Below, one piece after another: positions 7,840-14,870 of a stretch of 22,048 nt of DNA. How positions within the stretch are numbered: position 1 is the stretch's first letter; each line of letters opens with the position of its first letter. The translations under genes and the position numbers were made by a program. Below the pieces are notes generated by a model. The model had not been told where the DNA came from, did no database searches, and saw only the letters and a program-made list of their open reading frames with translations. The stretch comes from a bacterium UBP2_UBA2255 (GTDB lineage Bacteria > Edwardsbacteria > AC1 > EtOH8), in contig DDXR01000008.1 in NCBI GenBank assembly GCA_002347565.1, positions 313 to 22,360 of the forward strand, in the 5' to 3' direction.

Positions 7840-8531
7840 CCCTCCATTTGAGGCGGTATGGCCCCGTCGATCGCCTTACGCAGCACGATCCTCGCCGGCG
7901 ATGCCCAACTATCCGGCAGGTTCAGCTCTATCCCGCTCGCCCGGAACAGGCCGCGTGCCGTATCGAAACAGACGACGGCCAGGTTGTCGGAGGGAACCGG
8001 GTCGGCGGGCGGGCCGCTTGTCTGATCCGGTTCAGGCGGGGTGATCAAAAATACCACCGATTGCGCATTGGGGTCGCTCTGGACGGTCGCCCGGACCTCG
8101 CCACCGTGAACACTGCGTTTGGCGAGCCCGACCAGCAGCAGCACCATCCCCTGGTATGCCTGGTCCAGGTTCATCAGCACTGATTGGTCGGACCCGCCGT
8201 CCTCGATCTGGAATTTGATCTGGTTGCGCGCAAAATAGTACCCCACCAGCAGCCGCGCCCTGTGCAACAGATGACTGAACGGCACCGTCGTGGGCGGGGC
8301 ATCTTCGTCGTGAAAAAACATGCTGAGGGCGTCCAGCAGCTGATCGATGCGCGCGGCGGACGTTATCGCCCCGCTGATCGCCTGTTGCGAGTTTTTCACT
8401 TTGTCGCTCATCTCGATGAATTCCAAGCCCAGCGTGATCGCCGATAATGGGTTCTTCAGGTCGTGGATCACCGAGGAAATGATCTCGCGAAATATGGAGT
8501 ATTTATTTTCACCGTTAAGGCAGTGCATCAT
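7836..8531 (-). CDS. small soluble histidine kinase with degenerate catalytic half
   Basis: The 231-residue protein has a clear HisKA H-box, SSVIHDLKNPLSAI (19-32, His23), but no transmembrane, PAS or other sensor domain. The C-terminal half should be a HATPase_c domain. The expected N-box position (about 121-141) has no asparagine in the usual place, and the D-box region (about 158-175) reads ITPPEPDQTSGPP instead of DNGxG. No G2 box is seen. It overlaps the NtrC gene by four bases, so it is the obvious partner. It could be a phosphotransfer or phosphatase protein rather than an active kinase. ATG 8531 or 8528 may start it; only a weak G-run (about 8535-8540) lies upstream. Codon use is like the genes to its right. 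Confidence 0.82.
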   Translation of the reverse strand: MMHCLNGENKYSIFREIISSVIHDLKNPLSAITLGLEFIEMSDKVKNSQQAISGAITSAARIDQLLDALSMFFHDEDAPPTTVPFSHLLHRARLLVGYYFARNQIKFQIEDGGSDQSVLMNLDQAYQGMVLLLVGLAKRSVHGGEVRATVQSDPNAQSVVFLITPPEPDQTSGPPADPVPSDNLAVVCFDTARGLFRASGIELNLPDSWASPARIVLRKAIDGAIPPQMEG

Positions 8532-8905
8532 GGAGCCCCCTTGTCTCTTTATGCGGTATGATCTGGCCGTCGATCTGTGATATCCTGCTTCCTGTCATTC
8601 CAGGGATTCTCCGTGTCACACATGTACAATGCAGTTGCATACCACATACCACATTCATGAATATCTGTTTTTTTGTCACTTTACGCAATACGTCCCATGC
8701 CAGACAGTTACACATGATTCATTTTTTAAACCGGCATTGATCATTTTGGAAAGTGCCATGTAAATAGGACACGGGACACGAAAACACTGCGAAACGTCCT
8801 TCCCTTCGTCCAAAAGCAATCAATAGAACCTGTTGTTATACTATGTGTTAACGTTTTTCATCCAACCGGCATGTCTGATGCTATTTATACTGCCAGGGAG
8901 CATAC
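8532..8905. other. AT-rich divergent intergenic region
   Basis: This 374-bp gap separates the minus-strand kinase from the plus-strand secreted protein. It is visibly AT-richer than its surroundings, as for a regulatory region. It holds two tandem CATACCA units (8638-8651), the palindrome ATTCATGAAT (8653-8662), tandem GGACACG units (near 8768-8781) and a sigma-54 element near its right end. I see no convincing sigma-70 promoter for the kinase operon and no small gene. Confidence 0.6.
8866..8882 (+). promoter_or_regulatory. candidate sigma-54 (-24/-12) promoter of the small secreted protein gene
   Basis: The sequence CCGGCATGTCTGATGCT has GG at 8868-8869 and GC at 8880-8881, the required 10-nt gap. 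Compared with TGGCACG-N4-TTGC it has C for T before GG, T for C in the -24 block and A for the first T of the -12 block. The predicted start is near 8893, just ahead of the AGGGAG ribosome site (8895-8900) and the ATG at 8906, so the leader would be very short. Weaker than the 9748 element. Confidence 0.5.
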
Positions 8906-9412
8906 ATGAAGCAGATGATGATCATACTACTATTAACTGCTACGGCCGGTTCGGGCGCCTTCAGCCAGCCGGTGGTCATGATGAACGGTCCGGCCTCAGC
9001 GACGGTCACCCTGTCGGTCATCATACCCGCCACCGCGAAGATCATGTCCGCCAGTCCGATCGCCCCGATCGCCATCACCGCGGTTGATATCCGGAACGGC
9101 AGCAAGGACATTCCGTCCGCCGTCGAGCTGACGATTTGGTCCAACGCCCGTGATGGGTTCGTTCTTCAGTCGCGTCTGGTATCGCTGAAAGCGTGGAACG
9201 GCAGCGCCGCCGCAGGGATCCTGGTGCTGGGCAAGGCCGCGGGCACATCCGATCTCCAGCCGCAGGGAACGGACTATCAGGATCTGTGTCGGGGGAACAA
9301 GCCGGAGAAGAACCTGCGCGGTCTTTCAGTCGATCTGAAATTGCTGATCAATCCGGGGACGAAACCAGGGCTATATCAGCTTGAGCCCGAGTTCTCCGTT
9401 CGTTGCCTGTGA
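8906..9412 (+). CDS. small secreted protein of unknown family
   Basis: The 168 residues start with a signal peptide (MKQMMIILLLTATAGSGAFS, cleavage likely before or after Gln21). The mature part is rich in Val, Ile, Ala, Ser and Thr, with alternating beta-strand patterns such as TVTLSVIIPATAKI and LTIWSNARDGFVLQSRL. Cys128 and Cys167 could form a disulfide. The size and beta pattern resemble secreted pilin- or coat-type subunits, but I recognise no family. ATG 8906 follows AGGGAG at 5 nt. It lies divergent from the kinase/NtrC pair, with its own sigma-54 element, and upstream of the C25 peptidase on the same strand; a terminator separates the two. Confidence 0.75.
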   Translation: MKQMMIILLLTATAGSGAFSQPVVMMNGPASATVTLSVIIPATAKIMSASPIAPIAITAVDIRNGSKDIPSAVELTIWSNARDGFVLQSRLVSLKAWNGSAAAGILVLGKAAGTSDLQPQGTDYQDLCRGNKPEKNLRGLSVDLKLLINPGTKPGLYQLEPEFSVRCL

Positions 9413-9565
9413 ACTGATCTGGTCTTCGTGACATGCTCCCGTTACCTGTCCGTTTCCAGTGCGGCGATCAGTTCTGACGGCCGTTCGGTCGGTTCTCGAC
9501 GCGGCTGATTGATACTATACCGATCATTTCATCGCATGCATAGCGGTGGATTCCCGATTTAATTG

Positions 9566-9591
9566 ACATTTTTCCATCATGTGAAAAATGT
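9566..9591. promoter_or_regulatory. perfect inverted repeat, candidate activator binding site
   Basis: ACATTTTTC (9566-9574) and GAAAAATGT (9583-9591) are perfect inverted repeats around the spacer CATCATGT. The repeat lies about 160-185 bp upstream of the -24 element at 9751, the distance expected of an upstream activating sequence for an NtrC-family dimer. As an RNA hairpin it would be AT-rich and weak, so a protein-binding role is favoured. I found no exact copy upstream of 8866. Confidence 0.45.
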
Positions 9592-9615
9592 GAACCGGCT
9601 CATCTTGGGATGCAG

Positions 9616-9647
9616 AACGACCCATACGCAAGGTATGAGTCGTTTTT
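9616..9647 (+). terminator. intrinsic terminator after the small secreted protein gene
   Basis: AACGACCCATAC (9616-9627) pairs with GTATGAGTCGTT (9633-9644) with one C-A mismatch around a GCAAG loop, and a T-run follows to 9647. It is on the plus strand about 205 bp after the stop at 9412 and before the sigma-54 element at 9748. It would isolate the secreted-protein transcript from the C25 peptidase gene. Confidence 0.7.
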
Positions 9648-9747
9648 CCATGTCACCAGACACGCGCATGAGACAAAAAGGTCATGAACGCAACCGCTGG
9701 GATCGTTCGACCTTGTTGCATGCCATGTTGTTATGATACTTCATCGC

Positions 9748-9765
9748 TTTGGCACATCGGGTGCT
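9748..9765 (+). promoter_or_regulatory. sigma-54 (-24/-12) promoter of the C25 peptidase gene
   Basis: The sequence TTTGGCACATCGGGTGCT has the -24 block TTGGCAC and the -12 block (G)TGC with GG at 9751-9752 and GC at 9763-9764, the correct 10-nt gap. Only the base after GGCAC and the first T of TTGC differ from consensus. The predicted start is near 9776, giving a leader of about 65 nt to the ATG at 9841. An NtrC-family activator is encoded about 2 kb away on the other strand. Confidence 0.7.
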
Positions 9766-9840
9766 GCTTTATGGTTACAGGAGCCTGAACCCGCTTGATT
9801 CTGGAAGCACTCGACGCTGAAACCTTCACGGGAGCCGACC

Positions 9841-12800
9841 ATGAACCGAACCAGCATCATCCTTACGATCGCAGCAGCCATCGTCATCGCTGCCGCCGGT
9901 TTCGGGGAAACGATCACTTCCGTGGTATCGACCAGCAAGAGTGATGTCGTCATCGGACAAACGACCATCGGAAACACGACCTACAGCCAGATCAGCCTCA
10001 GCGGCGCCGATCGTCTTTCCAGCGTTCCGGGTTGTCCTCGACTGCCGGTCCGGATCGTCCGCTTCGCCCTGCCCTACAACGCCACGATAACGAACTTCAG
10101 CGCGAAGACCCGGAACTGCGAATCGATCGCCCTGCCGCGGCAACCAGCGCCGGCCCAGCCGCCGGCAGCGCTGAATGGCGGCGCTGCTCCGGAATTGATC
10201 GGCCCGTCTGACGCGGTCTACAAAGGCAGATCCGTGTATCCGGCGGAATCCGCGGTGATCACCCGGATCAGCGCCTTATCCGAATACAAAATCGTCGAAA
10301 TCTGCGTCTGTCCGGTGCGCTACGATCCGGTTGCGGGAAACGTGTCGCTGTCCGGCGACATCGCTTTGTCGCTCCAGTATTCGGTTGACCACGGCAAGCA
10401 ACTCGCCATCCGGCGTCGCAGCGCCTTGGCGCAGAACGCCATCACCAGTTCCGTCCGCAGGGCCGTGTCCAACAAGACCAGTCTGGCGTCCGGCGTCCGG
10501 GTCGATGACGCCGCCGGTGCCGCGGGGCGGGCGGCCACCGACATCCCGTCCGGCGGCGGCACAGCGGTCGATTTCCTGATCATCACATCGGGGGAGCTCG
10601 AGGAGTCGTTCCGGCCGCTGGCGGCGTGGCGCACCGGCACCGGCATGGTCACCGAGATCAGGACCGTGGAATGGATCGGCCAGAACTACGCCGGCGCCGA
10701 CCTTCAGGAAAAGATCCGCACGTTCATCCAAGCCGGCTGGTCGCAATGGGGCACGGCCTTCGTGCTGCTGGGCGGAGCGCCCTCGGTGGTCCCGGTGCGG
10801 TACGTGCCGTGGACCGCATGGCCGGGGTACATTCCGGACCTGCGGGTGCCGACCGACCTGTACTACTCCGACATCGTCGATACCTGCTACGGGCAGGACG
10901 CCCATCAGTATAATTTCAACTACAACCGCAACGATCAATACGGCGAAGTGTCAAACCAGGCCGACCGGGTCGACCTCCAGCCGGACGTCTTTCTGGGACG
11001 GGCCCCGGTCGAAACGCCGGCGCAGGCCGCCGCCTTCGTGGCCAAGGTGTTGCGGTACGAACAGCACCCGCCGCCCGGGTTCGGACCGAGTTTCCTGATG
11101 ATGGCCGACGGCTGGCTCGCCTCATTGCTGGAAATGGTCAACGTCGAACCCTTGGCGCCGTCGGCGCCGTGGATCGACCCGCTCGAGCAATACACGCCGG
11201 TATCGGGAAGCGGCTACTCGGGAGATGAGGCGCTCAGCGCCGCATCTGCCATGGACCGCCTGAACCAAGGCTACAATCTGGCCTATCATATGGACCATGG
11301 CGGCATCTACAGCCTGGGGACGGCCGTCGGTTCTGGCGGCGGATGGCTGTACCGTACCGAGGCCCAGTCGCTGCAGAACGCGGCTCGTCCTTCGATCGTC
11401 GTCACGCCGGCCTGCAGCCCCAACGCCTTCGACCACGAGTGTTTTTCCAAGAGCATGATCAACAATCCCGATGGCGGGGCCGTGGCGTTCATCGGCAACA
11501 CCCGGGTCGGGTTCACCGATCAGGCGTCGCAGTGCCAATCGTTTTTCATCGCGCTCTACCAGAACCGGACGACGCGGCTGGGCGAGGCGTTCAACAGCCT
11601 GATCGATGGCGGGTGGTCAGAGTATCACCGGCTGGCCATGAACCTGCTGGGGGATCCTGCCATGCCGGTGTGGACCGATGAGCCCCGCAACCTGACTGTC
11701 GCGCACAATGCCGGGCAGTCCGGCGCGATCAAACGGGTCACGGTATCGGTGGCCTGCGACGCGGCCGGGGACAGCGCACTGGTCTGTCTTCACAAGGGCG
11801 GGGAGATCCACGCCGTTTCCTGGATCGTTCTTCCGGGTAGCGCAACTTTTACGGTCGCGCCATACAGCCAGGGTCATCTCCATGTCACGGTCACCGGGCG
11901 CGGCCTCCTCCCCTATCGCGACAGCTGCTGGATCGATGCGACAGCCGTCCCCCCGGCAATGATCGCGGCGCTGCGATGCTGCGACGCAACCGGCGGCAAC
12001 GGCGACTGGGTCGCAAATCCCGGCGAAATGATCGATCTGTACCCCGAGATCGCGGTGAGCGGAAATGTTGGCATCGTCGACCTGTCCCTGTCCGTGGCCG
12101 TTTCGGATCCGTCAGTGATCCCGGCCGGCGGCGCTATCAAGCTGGCCAACCTGGTCGCTGGCGCAGTCATCCACTGCGACAGTTCGGTGGGCGGAGGATT
12201 TTCTGTCAAGGTGTCGCCGGCTGCGGCTTCGGGCCCGGCCTGGCTTGACATCGACTTCAGATGCGTTCTTGCCGATGGTGAGCCGCGCCAATGGAGGCAG
12301 CAGCTGCACCTTGCCGTTCTTCGCGACTCCATGGTGCACCAGTCCCACCGGGCCGTGCTCCGCGACATGTCGGCATCGGCCGATTCACGCCTCGGACCGG
12401 GCCATACGTTTATGCTGGTGATCGATTCGATCACGGTGGCCAATCTCGGAGACGGCGCCAGCGGCGCCTTGACGGTCCGTTTGATGCCGGCCGATTCCAG
12501 CACCGTCGCGCTGGACAGCTCTGCCATAATCGCCGGCGTTCGCCCCGGCAATGCCGCGGTGCTCGCTCAACCCCTCAGGCTGTTCCTGCAGCGGACCGGT
12601 CCCGGTTCCAGTCCGGCCAGCATCGTGATCAACGATGCATCGGGCCGCGGATTCTCATGGCCGGTGCGCTTGTCGACGGCGGCTGCAATTCCCGGCGTTT
12701 CCGCCCGCGCCGTTGCCGGCGGCATTCAGGTGACGTGGCAGGACAGCGCTGCCGAATCGGCCCGGGGCTATTGGATCTATCGCTCCCCGCTGGGAGCAGA

Positions 12801-14574
12801 CGGCTACCACAGGGTGAACGCAACGTTGGTCACCGCGGCCAGCCAGTACATCGACACCACGGCCGTTGCCGGAAGCCGCTACATTTACGCCGCCGTCAGG
12901 ATCGATTCCAGCGGCAACGCCAGCCGGCTCTCCATTGGCCGCGACACCGTCTCGGCCCCGCCGGCAGCGAAACCCGGCTTCCCGGTAGCCCTGGGCATCG
13001 GCGGGCGGGGCAACCGGATGTGGGCGTCGCCCGCGGTCGGCGATCTCGACGGCGACGGGCATGCGGAGATCATCATGGGCAGCGACGACGGCAAGGTGTA
13101 TGCCTTCAGCCGCGGCGGCGTTCCGCTGCCGGGCTGGCCCGTCGCTCTCGGCGTCCAGATCGACAACTCAACGCCGGCCCTGGCGGACCTCGACGGCGAC
13201 GGCCTCCCGGAAGTGATCGTGGGCACCGGCGCATGGTACACCGCTGCCGGCGACGGGCTGGTCCACGCCTTCAAGGGGAGCGGCACCGAAGCCTCCGGCT
13301 GGCCGCAGCCGGTTTGGGGCGACGCCTTTGCTAACTGCGCCGTGTCCGATCTCAACGGCGATGGCTGGCCCGAAGTGATCGCGGCCACTACCGCCGGCCT
13401 TGTCTACGCCTGGGGGCATGACGGCGTTCCGCTGCCGGGTTGGCCCCGTCAGGCGGGCGACCGGGTGGCGGCTTCCCCGGCCATCGGTGATGTCGATGGC
13501 GACGGACAAAACGAGGTCGTGGTCACGGCCTCCCAGGCGTCCGGCCTGCTGCTGAACGTGTTCACGGCTGACGGCCAGCAGTTGCCGGGATGGCCCAGGG
13601 CCATCCCGTGCAACCCCGGCTACGCCCTGTCGGCGCCGGCGCTGGGGGACATTGACGCCGACGGCGTGTTCGAGATCATCCAGGCCGCCGGACCGGAAGC
13701 GCCGTGGGGCACGGTCAAAATCCACTGCTTCAATGCCGATGGCTCTCAGCCGAGCGGCTGGCCTGCCTACGTCGCGCCGTACGTGCAGATTGCGGCATCG
13801 CCCGCGCTCGCCGATCTGGACGGCGACGGCCGCCCCGATGTCGTAATCTGCGGCTCAGACGGCGTTGTGCGGGCTTTCTCCAGCGATGGCATGAACCGCC
13901 AGCTGTGGCAGGCGAACATCGGCTCCAACGGGCGCACCAATCCGGTGATCGCCGACCTCGACGGGAACGGCGTGCCAGATGTCGTCTTGACGTCGGAGGC
14001 GGGATTGCTTGAAGCGTTGAGCGGGAACGACGGCAGCCGACTCGAGGGATTCACGTTCTGGATCGAACCCAGCTGGTCGGCCCCCGCCGTAGCCGATGTC
14101 GATAATGATGGCAAGCTCGACCTTGTGGCAACCGGTTGGGGCAGTCACCGGATCTTCGCTTGGGAGACTGCCCAGTCAAGCGGGAACGCCGCAGGGGCCG
14201 TCTTCCGCGGGAACAACGCCAGGACCGGTTGCTACCTCCAACCCGTGATATCGACGGCTGGCGGATCCCAGATGAAAGCAACGACGACCAGGGGAACGCC
14301 AACCATGCTATTGCAGAATTATCCCAACCCGGTTGCACGCAGGACAACGATCCGATATCAGATCGCCACCGCCGGCGGGGCGTCACTCAAGGTGTACAAC
14401 ATCCTTGGCCAGCAGGTCGCTACGTTGTTCGCCGGCGATCTGTCCGCGGGGTGTCACGAGGTGACCTGGAATCGCACCGACGATCGGGGGAATCGGGTCG
14501 CCGATGGCACATACCTTTATCGTCTCGAAACCCCGGGCCGCCAGGATAGCAGACGCATGGTCGTGATCCGATAG
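9841..14574 (+). CDS. secreted gingipain-like C25 cysteine peptidase with FN3, FG-GAP repeats and C-terminal sorting-type domain
   Basis: The 1577 residues begin with a signal peptide (about 1-22) and a C25-type propeptide (about 30-200). The C25 peptidase domain (about 244-605) starts at DFLIITSG and ends at MNLLGDPAMPVW. The likely catalytic pair is His486 (in YHMDHGG) and Cys525 (in TPACSPNAF), as in gingipains. Next come Ig/CARDB-like beta regions (about 610-940), an FN3 domain (about 950-1040), eight FG-GAP repeats with Ca-binding DxDGDG loops (about 1060-1440) and a FlgD-Ig/type IX-like C-terminal domain (1493-1577) opening with NYPNPVA and ending MVVIR. Export through the Sec and then a type IX-like route is inferred. 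Gingipains cleave after Arg or Lys; this specificity is not shown. ATG 9841 follows GGGAG at about 8 nt. Confidence 0.92.
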   Translation: MNRTSIILTIAAAIVIAAAGFGETITSVVSTSKSDVVIGQTTIGNTTYSQISLSGADRLSSVPGCPRLPVRIVRFALPYNATITNFSAKTRNCESIALPRQPAPAQPPAALNGGAAPELIGPSDAVYKGRSVYPAESAVITRISALSEYKIVEICVCPVRYDPVAGNVSLSGDIALSLQYSVDHGKQLAIRRRSALAQNAITSSVRRAVSNKTSLASGVRVDDAAGAAGRAATDIPSGGGTAVDFLIITSGELEESFRPLAAWRTGTGMVTEIRTVEWIGQNYAGADLQEKIRTFIQAGWSQWGTAFVLLGGAPSVVPVRYVPWTAWPGYIPDLRVPTDLYYSDIVDTCYGQDAHQYNFNYNRNDQYGEVSNQADRVDLQPDVFLGRAPVETPAQAAAFVAKVLRYEQHPPPGFGPSFLMMADGWLASLLEMVNVEPLAPSAPWIDPLEQYTPVSGSGYSGDEALSAASAMDRLNQGYNLAYHMDHGGIYSLGTAVGSGGGWLYRTEAQSLQNAARPSIVVTPACSPNAFDHECFSKSMINNPDGGAVAFIGNTRVGFTDQASQCQSFFIALYQNRTTRLGEAFNSLIDGGWSEYHRLAMNLLGDPAMPVWTDEPRNLTVAHNAGQSGAIKRVTVSVACDAAGDSALVCLHKGGEIHAVSWIVLPGSATFTVAPYSQGHLHVTVTGRGLLPYRDSCWIDATAVPPAMIAALRCCDATGGNGDWVANPGEMIDLYPEIAVSGNVGIVDLSLSVAVSDPSVIPAGGAIKLANLVAGAVIHCDSSVGGGFSVKVSPAAASGPAWLDIDFRCVLADGEPRQWRQQLHLAVLRDSMVHQSHRAVLRDMSASADSRLGPGHTFMLVIDSITVANLGDGASGALTVRLMPADSSTVALDSSAIIAGVRPGNAAVLAQPLRLFLQRTGPGSSPASIVINDASGRGFSWPVRLSTAAAIPGVSARAVAGGIQVTWQDSAAESARGYWIYRSPLGADGYHRVNATLVTAASQYIDTTAVAGSRYIYAAVRIDSSGNASRLSIGRDTVSAPPAAKPGFPVALGIGGRGNRMWASPAVGDLDGDGHAEIIMGSDDGKVYAFSRGGVPLPGWPVALGVQIDNSTPALADLDGDGLPEVIVGTGAWYTAAGDGLVHAFKGSGTEASGWPQPVWGDAFANCAVSDLNGDGWPEVIAATTAGLVYAWGHDGVPLPGWPRQAGDRVAASPAIGDVDGDGQNEVVVTASQASGLLLNVFTADGQQLPGWPRAIPCNPGYALSAPALGDIDADGVFEIIQAAGPEAPWGTVKIHCFNADGSQPSGWPAYVAPYVQIAASPALADLDGDGRPDVVICGSDGVVRAFSSDGMNRQLWQANIGSNGRTNPVIADLDGNGVPDVVLTSEAGLLEALSGNDGSRLEGFTFWIEPSWSAPAVADVDNDGKLDLVATGWGSHRIFAWETAQSSGNAAGAVFRGNNARTGCYLQPVISTAGGSQMKATTTRGTPTMLLQNYPNPVARRTTIRYQIATAGGASLKVYNILGQQVATLFAGDLSAGCHEVTWNRTDDRGNRVADGTYLYRLETPGRQDSRRMVVIR
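13027..14161 (+). repeat. eight FG-GAP/VCBS repeats inside the C25 protein
   Basis: Eight copies of the pattern (S/T/A)PA(V/L/I)xD(L/V/I)(D/N)xDG...(E/D)(V/I/L)(I/V)... recur about every 40-60 residues, for example VGDLDGDGHAE, LADLDGDGLPE and VADVDNDGKLD. The aspartate loops are calcium-binding. Seven or eight blades form a closed beta-propeller, so this is probably a complete propeller for surface or polysaccharide/protein binding. The repeats diverge at the DNA level and are not recent duplications. Confidence 0.85.
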
Positions 14575-14681
14575 CGCGACACGAGAACAAGCCCGTCCTT
14601 TCCGAATATAATGGGCGGTCCTGTCGTCATGGGTCCAATTTGTGGCCACAATCGGCCAGAAACCGCACGGAACAAGATCAA

Positions 14682-14720
14682 TCGGGACAAAAAGAAACGG
14701 GGCCTGTCTTCAGGCCCCGT
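14682..14720 (-). terminator. intrinsic terminator closing the minus-strand peptidase genes
   Basis: ACGGGGCCTG (14697-14706) and CAGGCCCCGT (14711-14720) form a perfect 10-bp stem with a 4-nt loop. On the minus strand it is followed by TTTCTTTTTG, so it terminates transcripts from the S9 gene, whose stop is 150 bp away. On the plus strand no T-run follows; the stem might still slow C25 transcripts. The rest of 14575-14870 holds nothing recognisable. Confidence 0.85.
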
Positions 14721-14870
14721 CAAACGCTCCCTTCGCCCTTGATGACACGACTATCACCATCCGGTTCTTCTCAAGATCGCCGCCCGCAATCGCTCGGCCC
14801 CACCCGATTCGGGGATCGCATCATCGAACGCTGGGGATGTCAGCCGCCTTGTACCGCCAGGATCGCCGGG

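Larger units (their letters stand above)
9413..9840. other. long intergenic region upstream of the C25 peptidase
   Basis: The 428-bp gap holds, in order, a perfect inverted repeat (9566-9591), an intrinsic terminator (9616-9647), a sigma-54 element (9748-9765) and the ribosome site GGGAG (about 9829-9833). The first 150 bp show no gene or clear signal. Nothing suggests an RNA gene, though a short terminated RNA cannot be excluded. Confidence 0.55.

Noticed and set aside
8685..8702. Minus-strand TGGCATGGGACGTATTGC, sigma-54-like, ahead of the kinase gene
   Set aside because: GG and GC are 13 nt apart instead of 10, on which sigma-54 is strict.
13027..14161. Regularly spaced repeats that might suggest a CRISPR array or minisatellite
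   Set aside because: They are in-frame FG-GAP protein repeats of unequal spacing, conserved as protein rather than as DNA.
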